Positions 52,687 through 63,108 of a DNA stretch of 64,000 nt are shown one piece after another. The position numbers and the translations under genes are program-made. How positions within the stretch are numbered: the first letter of the stretch is position 1; every line of letters starts with the position of its first letter. Source of the stretch: Bradyrhizobium prioriisuperbiae (GTDB lineage Bacteria; Pseudomonadota; Alphaproteobacteria; Rhizobiales; Xanthobacteraceae). The stretch spans positions 496,001 to 560,000 of the forward strand of contig NZ_CP135921.1 of assembly GCF_032397745.1 (NCBI RefSeq), given 5' to 3'. Under the pieces are notes generated by a model. The model saw nothing but the letters and a program-made list of their open reading frames with translations. It did not search any database and was not told the DNA's origin.

Positions 52687-54827
52687 CTCTGCAAGACGAA
52701 GCCCATGCGGTGATTGAAGGCCGCCACGCCGATCCGTTTCACTATCTCGGCCCGCATCCCGAGGGCGAGACCACGGTGGTTCGCGCTTTTTTGCCTGGCG
52801 CCCTGGAGGTCGAAGCGATCGAGCCTGACGGCCATGCCGCACCCCTGTCGCGCATTCACGAGGCCGGGCTGTTCGAAGGCAAGCTGTCGAACGGATCGAC
52901 CAGCTACCGGCTGCACGCACGGTTCGGCAACGGTGTCACCGAATTCGACGATGCCTACCGTTTTCCACCGATCCTGTCGGACTTTGATCTGCATCTGCTC
53001 GGCGAGGGCACCGATCTCAACCTCTACAAGAAACTCGGCGCCCACCGCATGATCATCGACGGCGTTGAAGGCGTCGGCTTCGCGGTCCACGCCCCCAATG
53101 CCCGACGAGTCAGCGTGGTCGGTGACTTCAATCTCTGGGATGGCCGCCGACATGCGATGCGCGTGCGCGGGACCGGGTACTGGGAGATCTTCGTCCCAGG
53201 CGCGGTGCCTGGCGATCACTACAAGTACGAGATTGTCGACCACACCGGCCGCCTGCTGCCGTTGAAATCCGACCCCCTGGCGTTCTCGGCCGAGTTGCGC
53301 CCGCACACCGCCTCGATCGTGGTCGACGAGCGCAGTCTGCATCGCCCCTCGCCGGCCCCCGCCGACATCAACAGCCTGAAGGCGCCGATGTCGATCTACG
53401 AGGTTCATCTCGGCTCGTGGCGCCGCAAGAGCGGCAACGAATGGTTGAGTTATCGCGATCTCGCCGAAACACTGCCGGCGTATGCCCGCGATATGGGATT
53501 TACCCATCTGGAATTCCTGCCGATCAATGAGCACCCGTTCGACGGCTCATGGGGTTACCAGCCCACCGGCCTCTATGCGCCGACCAGCCGGTTCGGTACG
53601 CCGCAGGATTTTCTAGCCCTCGTCGACGCGTGCCATTGCGCCGGCCTGGGCGTAATCCTGGACTGGGTGCCGGGCCACTTTCCCGACGATCCGCACGGCC
53701 TCGGCCAGTTCGACGGCACGGCGCTGTATGAACACGCCAATCCGCTACAGGGCCGGCACCTCGACTGGGGCACGCTGATCTACAATTACGGCCGCACCGA
53801 AGTCTCCAATTTCCTGCTCTCCAACGCGCTGTTCTGGCTGGATCGCTACGGCATCGACGGACTTCGCGTCGATGCCGTCGCCTCCATGATTTATCTCGAC
53901 TACAGCCGGCCGGCCGGCGGCTGGATTCCCAACAAGTATGGTGGCCGCGAAAACCTCGAGGCGGTCGCATTCCTGCGCCGCTTCAACACCGAGGTGTTCG
54001 GCCACTTCCCGCAGACGACCACCGCGGCGGAAGAATCCACCGCCTGGCCCCAGGTCTCGCGCCCGGTGGAATTCGGCGGCCTCGGCTTCGGCTACAAATG
54101 GAACATGGGCTGGATGCACGACACGCTGGACTACATCAGCAAGGATCCGATCCACCGCAAGCATCATCACGGCCAGATCCTGTTCGGCACGCACTATGCG
54201 TTCTCGGAAAACTTCATCCTGCCGCTGTCGCACGACGAGGTCGTCCACGGCAAACGCTCGATCCTCGGCCGTATGCCGGGTGATGCCTGGCAACGCTTCG
54301 CCAACCTGCGCGCTTATTACGCCTTCATGTTCGGTCACCCCGGCAAGAAGCTGCTGTTCATGGGCAACGAGTTCGGCCAGGAACGCGAATGGAATCACGA
54401 CCAGTCGCTCGACTGGCATCTGCTTGATCTGGCGCCTTATGCCGGCATCCACACGCTGATCCGCGATCTCAACCGACTCTACAAAGCCGTGCCGGCGCTG
54501 CATCAGCTCGACTGTGATCCAACCGGCTTCGAATGGGTGATTGCCAATGACGCCGACCGCAGCGTGTTCGCCTGGATGCGCAAGGGTATCGACACCCGCT
54601 CGCGTTGCCTCGTGGTCTCGAATTTCACGCCGAATACCTACCGCAATTATCGCGTTCGCGTGCCATTTGGCGGGCGCTGGCGTGAGGTGCTCAATTCGGA
54701 TTCCGCTCATTATGGCGGCAGCAATGTCGGCAATGGCGGTGTCATTGAGACGTCGGCGACGCTGGTGCCGGAGCTCAATCTGACCATCCCGCCGCTGGCG
54801 ACGATATTTCTGGTTCTGGAAGATTGA
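52683..54827 (+). CDS. glgB: 1,4-alpha-glucan branching enzyme
   Basis: A 714-residue GH13_9/CBM48 enzyme introducing alpha-1,6 branches into glycogen or GlgE-made glucan. The N-terminal domain [20 protein letters not shown] and second CBM48 ([20 protein letters not shown]) precede the barrel: [53 protein letters not shown] (nucleophile Asp), [16 protein letters not shown] (acid Glu) and [14 protein letters not shown]. The length is typical of long-form GlgB. Start and stop overlap the neighbouring genes (ATGA with treS), so translation is coupled. Confidence 0.95.
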   Translation: MTLQDEAHAVIEGRHADPFHYLGPHPEGETTVVRAFLPGALEVEAIEPDGHAAPLSRIHEAGLFEGKLSNGSTSYRLHARFGNGVTEFDDAYRFPPILSDFDLHLLGEGTDLNLYKKLGAHRMIIDGVEGVGFAVHAPNARRVSVVGDFNLWDGRRHAMRVRGTGYWEIFVPGAVPGDHYKYEIVDHTGRLLPLKSDPLAFSAELRPHTASIVVDERSLHRPSPAPADINSLKAPMSIYEVHLGSWRRKSGNEWLSYRDLAETLPAYARDMGFTHLEFLPINEHPFDGSWGYQPTGLYAPTSRFGTPQDFLALVDACHCAGLGVILDWVPGHFPDDPHGLGQFDGTALYEHANPLQGRHLDWGTLIYNYGRTEVSNFLLSNALFWLDRYGIDGLRVDAVASMIYLDYSRPAGGWIPNKYGGRENLEAVAFLRRFNTEVFGHFPQTTTAAEESTAWPQVSRPVEFGGLGFGYKWNMGWMHDTLDYISKDPIHRKHHHGQILFGTHYAFSENFILPLSHDEVVHGKRSILGRMPGDAWQRFANLRAYYAFMFGHPGKKLLFMGNEFGQEREWNHDQSLDWHLLDLAPYAGIHTLIRDLNRLYKAVPALHQLDCDPTGFEWVIANDADRSVFAWMRKGIDTRSRCLVVSNFTPNTYRNYRVRVPFGGRWREVLNSDSAHYGGSNVGNGGVIETSATLVPELNLTIPPLATIFLVLED

Positions 54828-56902
54828 TGATGCGGCTGACTGCGGGGACATCCCATCGCCTGGGCGCAACATGGGATGGTCGGGGAACCAATTTCGCACT
54901 GTTCTCGGCCAACGCCACAAAAGTCGAGCTCTGCCTGTTCGACAGCCAGGGCCGGCGCGAGCTCGAGCGCATCGTCCTGCCGGAACGAACCGAAGACGTC
55001 TGGCACGGCTATCTCAACGATGTCTCGCCGGGGCAGCTCTACGGTTATCGCGTGCACGGGCCGTATGAGCCAAGCCACGGCCACCGGTTCAATGCGCACA
55101 AGCTGCTGCTCGACCCTTATGCCAAGCGGGTGGCAGGTCGGGTGGTGTGGAGTGATGCGCATTTCGGCTACCGTGCCGGCAGTCATCGCGAAGACCTGTC
55201 GTTTGACCGGCGCGACAATTCCCGTGGCGTGCCTAAGGCCGTGGTGGTCGACGAGGTCTTCAACTGGGGCCTGCGCGAGTTGCGTCCACAGATCGCCTGG
55301 GAAGACACCATTATCTACGAAGCCCACGTCAAAGGCCTGACCCAGACCCACCCGGATGTTCCCGCGCAGATGCGCGGCACCTATCGCGGCCTGTCGTCTC
55401 CGGCGGTCATCGAGCATCTGAAACGGCTCGGCGTGACCACGGTCGAACTGCTGCCCATGCATGGCCTTGTCGACGATCGCCGCCTCGTCGAGATGAAGCT
55501 CGTGAACTACTGGGGCTACAACACACTGTCGTTTTTTGCGCCGGAACAGCGCTACGCGCCGGACAATCCGCTCGATGCGTTCCGCACCACGGTGGCGCGG
55601 CTGCACGATGCCGGCATCGAGGTGATGCTTGACGTGGTCTATAATCATACCGCAGAAGGCAACCACCTCGGCCCGACATTGTCGTTCCGCGGCATCGACA
55701 ACGCCTGCTACTACTGGCTGACGAAGGACAATCCCCGCTTCTATGAAAATTTCACCGGAACCGGCAACGCGCTGAATCTCACGCATCCGCGCGTGCTGCA
55801 GATGGTGATGGATTCACTGCGCTACTGGGTCGAGCAGTGCCACGTCGACGGTTTCCGTTTCGATCTCGCGCCGACACTGGCGCGCGAACCCAATGGCTTC
55901 AATCGGGCCGGCGCCTTCCTGATGGCGATGCGGCAGGATCCAGTGCTGTCGACCGTCAAGCTGGTGGCTGAACCCTGGGATATTGGCCTTGGCGGCTACC
56001 AGGTCGGCGCCTTTCCCTCGCAATGGTCCGAATGGAACGACCGCTATCGCAGCACCCTGCGACGCTACTGGGCCGGCGAAGGCAGCCTCATTGGTGATGT
56101 CAGTTCGCGCATGATCGCCTCTCCGGATGTGTTCAAGCATGACGGGCGCTTGCCGCGCTCCAGCATCAACCACATCACCGTCCATGACGGGTTCACGCTG
56201 ATGGACCTGTTCAGCTATAACGAGAAACACAACATGGCCAACGGCGAGGATAATGCCGACGGCTCCAGCGACAATCACAGCATCAATTGCGGCCATGAAG
56301 GCCCGACCGACGATCCCGAGATTCTTCGCAAGCGCTGCCAGCTGCGACGCAACCAGCTGGCCTGTCTTTTTCTGGCCCAGGGCGTGCCGCTGCTGCTGGC
56401 CGGCGACGAGGTCGGCAACAGCCAGGACGGCAACAACAACGCCTATTGCCAGGACAACGACACCGGCTGGATCAATTGGGGTGGACTGCGCCGCAAACAC
56501 GACAACATGGTGGATTTCGTCGCCCATCTGACCGCGCTGCGCCGGCGATTTCCACAATTGCGCGCCAGCCATTGGGTCGCGCCGCTGGTACCCAACACGC
56601 CGAACAGCGTGCTGTGGCTGACGCCGCAGGGCAACGAAATGACGGAGACCGACTGGAAGTTTCCGGACGGGCGCTTTGTCTCGTATGTGCTTGGCGCCGT
56701 CGATTCCCACGCCCCGCTCTATATCGTGCTGAACGCGGCGTCCGAAGCCATCGCATTCACACTGCCCAAACTCGATCCCTACAGGCAGTGGGAGCTGGTG
56801 CTCGATACCACCGATGACGATCAGCTGGCGCGGCGTTTTGATCGCACGACTGCGATGGAAGCGCCGCCGCACGCCGTGCTTGCCTACGCGGGGATGCCAT
56901 GA
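54827..56902 (+). CDS. glgX: Glycogen debranching enzyme (isoamylase type)
   Basis: A 691-residue GH13_11 enzyme cutting alpha-1,6 branches from trimmed glucan. CBM48 begins GATWDGRGTNFALFSANATK. The barrel has LPMHGLVDDRRLVEMKLVNY, LDVVYNHTAEGNHLGPTLSF, VDGFRFDLAPTLAREPNGFN (nucleophile), KLVAEPWDIGLGGYQVG (acid) and ITVHDGFTLMDLFSYNEKHN. QDNDTGWINW is typical of GlgX/TreX. The start is ATG 54827, which shares one base with the glgB stop; ATG 54830 is equally possible. It releases linear chains for TreY and MalQ. Confidence 0.93.
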   Translation: MMRLTAGTSHRLGATWDGRGTNFALFSANATKVELCLFDSQGRRELERIVLPERTEDVWHGYLNDVSPGQLYGYRVHGPYEPSHGHRFNAHKLLLDPYAKRVAGRVVWSDAHFGYRAGSHREDLSFDRRDNSRGVPKAVVVDEVFNWGLRELRPQIAWEDTIIYEAHVKGLTQTHPDVPAQMRGTYRGLSSPAVIEHLKRLGVTTVELLPMHGLVDDRRLVEMKLVNYWGYNTLSFFAPEQRYAPDNPLDAFRTTVARLHDAGIEVMLDVVYNHTAEGNHLGPTLSFRGIDNACYYWLTKDNPRFYENFTGTGNALNLTHPRVLQMVMDSLRYWVEQCHVDGFRFDLAPTLAREPNGFNRAGAFLMAMRQDPVLSTVKLVAEPWDIGLGGYQVGAFPSQWSEWNDRYRSTLRRYWAGEGSLIGDVSSRMIASPDVFKHDGRLPRSSINHITVHDGFTLMDLFSYNEKHNMANGEDNADGSSDNHSINCGHEGPTDDPEILRKRCQLRRNQLACLFLAQGVPLLLAGDEVGNSQDGNNNAYCQDNDTGWINWGGLRRKHDNMVDFVAHLTALRRRFPQLRASHWVAPLVPNTPNSVLWLTPQGNEMTETDWKFPDGRFVSYVLGAVDSHAPLYIVLNAASEAIAFTLPKLDPYRQWELVLDTTDDDQLARRFDRTTAMEAPPHAVLAYAGMP

Positions 56903-58665
56903 GCGCGCGCCGGTTCGGCGCGGTGCTCTCGGCGGAGGGCACCACCTTCCGGCTGTGGGCGCCGGCTGCTGCTAGCGTCGACCTCGTGCTGGATCGTCCC
57001 ATCGCAATGACGAAACAGCCAGACGGCTGGTACATCGCCACGACCAAGGAAGCTGGCGCCGGCACGCGCTATCGTTTCCGGATCGATGGCGACCTTGAAG
57101 TCCCCGATCCGGCCTCCTTGTTTCAGCCGGACGACGTGTTCGGACCCAGCGAAGTGATCGACCACGGCTCCTATCATTGGCGCGCCAATACCTGGACAGG
57201 CCGGCCCTGGGCGGACACCATCATTCTCGAAACCCATGTCGGCACCTTCACTCAGGAAGGCACCTACCGCGCCATGATCGACAAGCTCGATCACCTGGTC
57301 GCGACCGGAATCACGGCGCTCGAACTGATGCCACTCAATGATTTTGCCGGCCGTCGCAACTGGGGGTACGACGGCGTGCTGTGGTATGCTCCCGATGACA
57401 GTTATGGGCGGCCTGATGACCTGAAGGCGCTGATCGACGAGGCGCATCTGCGCGGCCTGATGGTGTTTCTCGACGCCGTCTACAATCATTTCGGGCCGGA
57501 GGGAAACTATCTCGGCAGCTACGCGCCCGGCTTCTTCATGAAGGCCAACACCCCCTGGGGCGCGGCCATCGATTATCGCCAGCCGCTGGTGCGGGATTTC
57601 GCCATTCAAAGCGCCCTGCACTGGTTGCGCGACTATCGCTTCGACGGCCTGCGGCTGGATGCCGTGCACGAAATCGCTGAAGCCGGCGAGAACCCGCTGC
57701 TGCGCGATCTCAGCATTGCTGTCGGTGACCTCGCCCGGCAGACAGGCCGCATCATCCATCTGATGGTCGAGAACGACGACAATCGCGCCAGCCTGCTGGC
57801 GCCGCAGATCGATCCTCCCGACGGCCATTATCGCGCCCAATGGAACGACGATTATCATCACGCCTGGCATGTGCTGCTGACCGGAGAAAACGGCGGCTAT
57901 TATCGTGACTATGCCGCCGATCCGCGCCGCTACATCCAGCGCGAACTGACGTCGGGTTTCGGCTACCAGGGCGAGCCATCCGAGCATCGCAACAACCGAC
58001 CGCGCGGCGAGCCGAGCCTCGCCTTGTCGCCGCTGGCCTTCATCAATTTTCTGCAGAACCATGACCAGATCGGCAACCGTGCCTTGGGCGACCGGCTGCA
58101 ATGCCTCGCCACACGCGAAGCCATCGAAGCAGCGCTTGCCATCACTTTGCTGACCCCGATGCCGCCAATGCTGTTCATGGGCGAAGAATGGGGCTCGCGG
58201 CAGCCGTTCCCATTCTTCTGCGATTTCAAAGGCGGCCTCGCGGAGGCTGTTCGCGCGGGGAGACGGCGCGAATTCCAGGTGGCTTACGCCAAATATGGAA
58301 ACGACGTTCCGGATCCGTTGGACGCGACCACGTTCACATCCGCCAAACTTGACTGGCAGGAACTCGAGCAGGAGCGAAGTAGCGCTCGGCTGGCGCTGAT
58401 CCGGGAGCTGCTCGCGATTCGGCACCGCGACATCATTCCGCATCTGGCGCAGGCCCGCTTCAGCCACGGCACGTCCGGCCTGCCGCCCGCCTCGCTACTC
58501 TCGGTGCAATGGATCCTTGGCAACGGACGAACGTTGTCACTGATGGCGAACATCTCCGATCAGCCGACCGAAAATCCATCCCAGTCCCATCCAGGCGTTG
58601 CGATCTGGGGCGGCGAACCGCCGTCAACGTTGCCATCCTGGTCGGTGTTCTGGCGCATGCGATAA
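56899..58665 (+). CDS. treZ: Malto-oligosyltrehalose trehalohydrolase
   Basis: A 588-residue GH13_10 enzyme releasing trehalose from the end of maltooligosyltrehalose. The N-terminal CBM48-like part reads FGAVLSAEGTTFRLWAPAAA. The catalytic barrel shows LMPLNDFAGRRNWGYDGVLW, LDAVYNHFGPEGNYL, FDGLRLDAVHEIAEAGE (nucleophile), HLMVENDDNRASLL (acid, in the treZ-type E-N-D-D-N-R context) and FLQNHDQIGNRALGDRL. The ATG overlaps the glgX stop by four bases. It works with TreY encoded 4 bases downstream. Confidence 0.94.
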   Translation: MSARRFGAVLSAEGTTFRLWAPAAASVDLVLDRPIAMTKQPDGWYIATTKEAGAGTRYRFRIDGDLEVPDPASLFQPDDVFGPSEVIDHGSYHWRANTWTGRPWADTIILETHVGTFTQEGTYRAMIDKLDHLVATGITALELMPLNDFAGRRNWGYDGVLWYAPDDSYGRPDDLKALIDEAHLRGLMVFLDAVYNHFGPEGNYLGSYAPGFFMKANTPWGAAIDYRQPLVRDFAIQSALHWLRDYRFDGLRLDAVHEIAEAGENPLLRDLSIAVGDLARQTGRIIHLMVENDDNRASLLAPQIDPPDGHYRAQWNDDYHHAWHVLLTGENGGYYRDYAADPRRYIQRELTSGFGYQGEPSEHRNNRPRGEPSLALSPLAFINFLQNHDQIGNRALGDRLQCLATREAIEAALAITLLTPMPPMLFMGEEWGSRQPFPFFCDFKGGLAEAVRAGRRREFQVAYAKYGNDVPDPLDATTFTSAKLDWQELEQERSSARLALIRELLAIRHRDIIPHLAQARFSHGTSGLPPASLLSVQWILGNGRTLSLMANISDQPTENPSQSHPGVAIWGGEPPSTLPSWSVFWRMR

Positions 58666-58669
58666 GCCG

Positions 58670-61441
58670 ATGACGCAGGGCATCCCGCTTGCGACCTATC
58701 GGCTGCAATTGACAGCGGACTTCGGCTTCGATGCAGCCGCGGCCGTGGTGCCGTATCTGAAGACACTGGGCATTACTCATCTTTATGCTTCACCCTTCCT
58801 GAAGGCGAGAAGCGGCAGCACCCACGGCTACGACATCATCGATCACAATGCGCTCAATCCCGAACTCGGTGGCGAAGCCGGGTTTGAGCATCTGAGCGCC
58901 GTGCTGAAGGCGCACGATCTGGGGCTGATTCTGGATTTCGTGCCCAACCACATGGGCGTGCATTTCGCCGACAATGCCTGGTGGCTCGACGTCCTTGAAT
59001 GGGGCTCCGCCTCGCCGCACGCCGCCTTTTTCGATATCGACTGGGACACTTTGCCATTTCGCCGCCGGCCCGGTGTGCTGCTGCCGATCCTGGGCACATC
59101 TTATGGCAGCGCGCTCGGCCAGGGGGCGATCGAACTGCGTTACGAACCAACGGACGGCAGCCTGTCCGCCTGGTACTACGAGCACCGGCTACCGATCAGT
59201 CCCAATCGTTACGGCGAAATCCTGCAGGTAGTGGTCAACGCGGCGAATGCCGGAGACAGCGCCGCGGGCAAGGCCTTGCTGGCAATCGCCGCGCAATATC
59301 GTGGCCTGACACGGCCGCGGCGGCACGAAGCTCCTGCGATGAAAGCCGCAATTGCCGCTGTGGATGGCGGGGCGGAGGTGATCGAGTGTGGGCTCGCTAC
59401 CTATCGCGCCGGTCCCGAGCGCGCGACCGAAACACTGCTGTTGCATCATCTCCTGGAGCGACAACACTATCGCCTGGCGGACTGGCGCGTTGCCACCAGC
59501 GACATCAACTATCGCCGCTTCTTTGACGTCAACTCGCTGGCTGGCCTGCGGGTCGAACACCCAGCAACATTCCAGGGCGTTCATAGGCTCGTGACCCGGC
59601 TGATCGCGGACGATAGATTGCAGGGCCTGCGGCTCGATCATATCGACGGCCTGCGCGATCCAGCCGGTTATTGCCAGCGACTGCGCCGCCTGATCCGCTC
59701 GGCCCAACCCGATCCAAGCCAGCCGTTCTATCTGCTGGTGGAAAAAATCCTCGGCGAAGGCGAGGCCTTGCCGCGCTTTGCCGGCGTTCACGGCACCACT
59801 GGCTACGAGATCCTGAACACCATCAGCCATGTGCTCATCGATAACAAAGGCCTGTCGGAATTGGACGAAGTCTGGCGGCAGGCTGCGGACCTGCGCCCCG
59901 ATTTCGATCCAGTGCTGCTGCAGGCCAAGCGGCGCGTGATCGATACCATCCTCACCAGCGAATTCACGGTGCTGGCGCGGCTGCTGGCGCGCATAGCAGC
60001 CGGACATTATTCGACGCGCGACTATTCCGCAGTCGTGTTGCGGGAAGCGCTTGAGCTTTATGTGCTGTATTTTCCTGTTTATCGCACCTATTTGACAGCA
60101 ACCAGCGTCTCGGCAGGCGACCGCGCCCTGATCGAAGCAACGATTGCGCTTGCCCGCGCCAACTGGCCCAATTCCGACGCCGGCATTTTCGATTTCCTGC
60201 GTGATGCCCTCACCCTCGATCTGATCGCGCCGGGCAACCCGCCGCACAGCAAACCGCGGGTGCGCCGCTTCGCCCTGAAGGTGCAGCAGTTCACCGGCCC
60301 GACCATGGCCAAGTCGCTCGAAGACACCGCGTTCTATCGCTACCATCGGCTGCTGGCGCTCAACGAGGTCGGCGGCAACCCGGCCACGCGCGAATTGCCG
60401 GTCGATGCCTTTCATCAGGCGATGGCGGATCGCGCCCGACATTGGCCGCACGCACTGACCACGACGGCAACCCACGACACCAAGCGTGGCGAGGATGCCC
60501 GCGCCCGGCTGCTGAGCCTTTCGGAACTGTCCCATGAATGGGCGGTCGGCGTCGGCAAGTGGAAGCAGCTCAACGCCCGGCATATCACGACGACCGGAAA
60601 TCTTCGCAGTCCTTCCGTCGCGCACGAGTACATGATCTATCAGGCTCTGCTCGGCGCCTGGCCCCTGGACGGTCCAGATCGAAGTTTTGTCGAGCGCATG
60701 CAATCCTATGTCGTGAAAGCCGCGCGCGAGGGCAAGCAGGAGTCCAGTTGGATCAATGTCAACGAAGCCTATGAGCGGAACCTGCAGGACTTCATTGCAA
60801 ACATCCTGACTCCGGACCTGTCGTCCGAATTCCTCGAATCCTTCACCCGCTTTGCGGATCGCACGTCCCTGCTGGGCGCCATGAACACGATCAGCCAGTT
60901 GACGCTGAAGGCCACCCTGCCTGGTGTACCCGACTTCTACCAGGGCACGGAGTTGTTCGATTTTTCGCTGGTCGACCCCGACAATCGCCGCTCCGTCGAT
61001 TTCGAGCAGCGCCGAAAGGCGTTCGTGGATGCCCCCGTCGGTTGGCCGGACTTGACGGCCCATTGGCGCGACGGCCTCTTCAAGCTGCAATGGACCCGGC
61101 AGTTGCTCATGCTACGCCGAACTTTCCCGGACATTTTTACGCAAGGCAGCTACCAGCCGCTCGACGTTAGTGGCCCCCACAGCGATCACGTCGTCGCATA
61201 TGCAAGACAGCGTCGGCGCGATACGCTGATCGTCATCGTCTGCCGGAAGTTCGCAAGGTTGACCGACGGCGGGCGCCACTGGCTCAACGTCGACCACGTC
61301 GATGCATCGATCGACATTGCGGACTTCGTGGTCCGCGACGTCGCCATTCGTGAGGCCTTGCAGTCGGGTGGCGCTTTGCCGGCATCCCTAGCGTTGAAGG
61401 GTTTTCCGGCTGCAGTTCTGCCGGCAACGATCCAAAGCTAA
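58670..61441 (+). CDS. treY: Maltooligosyl trehalose synthase
   Basis: A 923-residue GH13_26 enzyme that turns the reducing-end alpha-1,4 bond of a maltodextrin into an alpha,alpha-1,1 bond. Marks are PLATYRLQLTADFGFDAAA, LYASPFLKARSGSTHGYDI, LDFVPNHMGVH, GLRLDHIDGLRDPAGYC (nucleophile), LLVEKILGEGEALP (acid), TTATHDTKRGEDARARL and LPGVPDFYQGTELFDFSLVD. The ATG at 58670 gives MTQGIPLATYR, the normal N-terminus; earlier in-frame codons overlap treZ. It is the last gene of the operon; no clear terminator follows. Confidence 0.94.
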   Translation: MTQGIPLATYRLQLTADFGFDAAAAVVPYLKTLGITHLYASPFLKARSGSTHGYDIIDHNALNPELGGEAGFEHLSAVLKAHDLGLILDFVPNHMGVHFADNAWWLDVLEWGSASPHAAFFDIDWDTLPFRRRPGVLLPILGTSYGSALGQGAIELRYEPTDGSLSAWYYEHRLPISPNRYGEILQVVVNAANAGDSAAGKALLAIAAQYRGLTRPRRHEAPAMKAAIAAVDGGAEVIECGLATYRAGPERATETLLLHHLLERQHYRLADWRVATSDINYRRFFDVNSLAGLRVEHPATFQGVHRLVTRLIADDRLQGLRLDHIDGLRDPAGYCQRLRRLIRSAQPDPSQPFYLLVEKILGEGEALPRFAGVHGTTGYEILNTISHVLIDNKGLSELDEVWRQAADLRPDFDPVLLQAKRRVIDTILTSEFTVLARLLARIAAGHYSTRDYSAVVLREALELYVLYFPVYRTYLTATSVSAGDRALIEATIALARANWPNSDAGIFDFLRDALTLDLIAPGNPPHSKPRVRRFALKVQQFTGPTMAKSLEDTAFYRYHRLLALNEVGGNPATRELPVDAFHQAMADRARHWPHALTTTATHDTKRGEDARARLLSLSELSHEWAVGVGKWKQLNARHITTTGNLRSPSVAHEYMIYQALLGAWPLDGPDRSFVERMQSYVVKAAREGKQESSWINVNEAYERNLQDFIANILTPDLSSEFLESFTRFADRTSLLGAMNTISQLTLKATLPGVPDFYQGTELFDFSLVDPDNRRSVDFEQRRKAFVDAPVGWPDLTAHWRDGLFKLQWTRQLLMLRRTFPDIFTQGSYQPLDVSGPHSDHVVAYARQRRRDTLIVIVCRKFARLTDGGRHWLNVDHVDASIDIADFVVRDVAIREALQSGGALPASLALKGFPAAVLPATIQS

Positions 61442-61665
61442 ACGCCATCAGCCTGGCAGCCGACTTCGATTGATCCCCAGTGATAAACGTTTGCCTGTTA
61501 GTGAACAGCACTCCCTCGTCCTATCAATTGCACTGACGGGCTAATTTTTATCTCAGGATCGTCGCCACCGTCTTGAACCGTTCACTGTCGCCGATGCTCT
61601 CATCAGCAAACCCGACCTGACCATCTCCCCCATCGATGGGCGACGGCCGACATGGAACATGAGAC
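61442..61665. other. Intergenic region between treY and the terpene-synthase-like gene
   Basis: 224 bases. No intrinsic terminator with a T-run and no clear promoter were seen. The base before the ATG at 61666 is preceded by GGAACATGAGAC, a poor ribosome site. Confidence 0.35.
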
Positions 61666-62823
61666 ATGAACGCGACGACGTCACAACGCATCCTACATCG
61701 CATCAGAGCCTGGGCTTTCGAGACATTGCCGACTGCACGCGAACTCGGCCGACTGCTGGATATGACAAAGGCCAGACTCCACGATTCTTCCAGCAGGCAC
61801 ACCAGCGCTCCGCAAAGCAGCCAACACACCAATACTGTATCCGCCGGCTCACCCCTCCGCGGTGCACCAGTTCGCGTCTCTCCACCGGCGCTCTACTGCC
61901 CGTTCCCCAGCGCCGTCCACGACGACGTCCATTCCATCGAGGAGGGCACCATTACGTGGATGAAGCGCTACGGCTACATCAAGACGCCAGGTGAGGAAGA
62001 AAGCGCCCGAAAAGCCCAGTTCGGCATCCGCGCGGCCCGCGTCCACCCCATCGGTTGCACCGAAGCGATCCAGTTCGTCTCCAACCTGACGGTGTGGCTC
62101 TTCCTGACGGATGACGTTTATGTCGAGGAGCCGGGCATGTCGCGCACCCTTTCGATCACGACCGACCACATCATCCGCTCCATTCGCATCCTTCGAGATC
62201 CGGAAGATGTCTCCTCGGGCCTGGGTGCTTCCCTGCTGGCGCTGCAGGACATCAGCCGGCACCTCAGAGTCCTGGCGACACCCGAGCAGATCGACCGCTT
62301 CGTCAACGGAATGATCGAATTTTTTCTGGCCGGCTGCTGCGAAGCCGTCTCCTTTTCCCGCAAGACACTGCCGGCGGAAGCCGACTACATCCCGGTGCGT
62401 GATGCGATCAATTGTCTGCGCTCGGTGTGCTTTGTGTTTATCGAGATCGTCGGAGGCCACGAATTGCCTGGCCCCATATGGTGCGGTGCCGATTTGCAAG
62501 CCGTCGTCGGCAAGGCCACACGAATCGTTTCGAATCACCACGATATTCTGTCCGGGCTTCGCGAGCTTTCACAAGACATCCCGATGAACCTGCCGGCGGT
62601 CATTGCCCGTGAACAGGGGCTTCCTATTACGGAGGCTTTTGCACACGTCGGCGATCAGGCGAACGCCGATATGCGCAGCTTTGTCGATATGATCAACCGC
62701 ATCTTCGCCGATCAGCCAGATCCTTCGGTCAGGACATACGTCGATGGTTTGAAAGCCTGGATTCGAGGGAACCTCGACTGGAGCCTGACGACAGGCCGTT
62801 ACCGCGTCTGCGATTACGTCTGA
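61666..62823 (+). CDS. Class I terpene-synthase-like protein
   Basis: A 385-residue protein of the bacterial class I terpene cyclase fold. The Asp-rich metal motif is FLTDDVYVEEPG (Asp149, Asp150, Glu154), of the DDxxxE kind seen in 2-methylisoborneol-type synthases. The second metal motif reads HHDILSGLRE: Ser296 and Glu300 of the NSE triad are in place, but the Asn position is His292. The C-terminal GNLDWSLTTGRYR gives the conserved Trp and Arg378-Tyr379 pair. The first ~80 residues are Ser/Pro/Thr-rich and not conserved-looking, so the true start could be internal. No isoprenoid or methyltransferase gene is adjacent; the product is unknown, and a non-catalytic role is possible. Confidence 0.78.
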   Translation: MNATTSQRILHRIRAWAFETLPTARELGRLLDMTKARLHDSSSRHTSAPQSSQHTNTVSAGSPLRGAPVRVSPPALYCPFPSAVHDDVHSIEEGTITWMKRYGYIKTPGEEESARKAQFGIRAARVHPIGCTEAIQFVSNLTVWLFLTDDVYVEEPGMSRTLSITTDHIIRSIRILRDPEDVSSGLGASLLALQDISRHLRVLATPEQIDRFVNGMIEFFLAGCCEAVSFSRKTLPAEADYIPVRDAINCLRSVCFVFIEIVGGHELPGPIWCGADLQAVVGKATRIVSNHHDILSGLRELSQDIPMNLPAVIAREQGLPITEAFAHVGDQANADMRSFVDMINRIFADQPDPSVRTYVDGLKAWIRGNLDWSLTTGRYRVCDYV

Positions 62824-63108
62824 TCGGAGCTGCCACCTCATCACTCGTTCTTGAAGCGGACGTTCGTGATCACGCTGTCGGGAAGATTTGGCCGGCGGTG
62901 CGAATATCGCGCCCATACAGCGCCGGTCCCCGGTGCCGCCTCTATCGCTGGTGCCATCTCGGAGATCCATTTTAATCAATCGGGCGAGATCGTGGTCACG
63001 AAGTGGCACATCTCCTTATTCGCGACGTGAACATGGCGGCCCTGTTGCTTGGCATTCAGGATGACTAGCTCATGATGGCCTGCAACAGAAAGCACTCAGG
63101 ACAGTTCG

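Noticed and set aside
50518..52920. 800-codon minus-strand open frame antisense to treS and glgB
   Set aside because: The sense strand has complete TreS, maltokinase and GlgB motifs; the antisense translation has none.
59189..61090. 633-codon minus-strand open frame antisense to treY
   Set aside because: Same GC-bias artefact over a gene with full TreY motifs.
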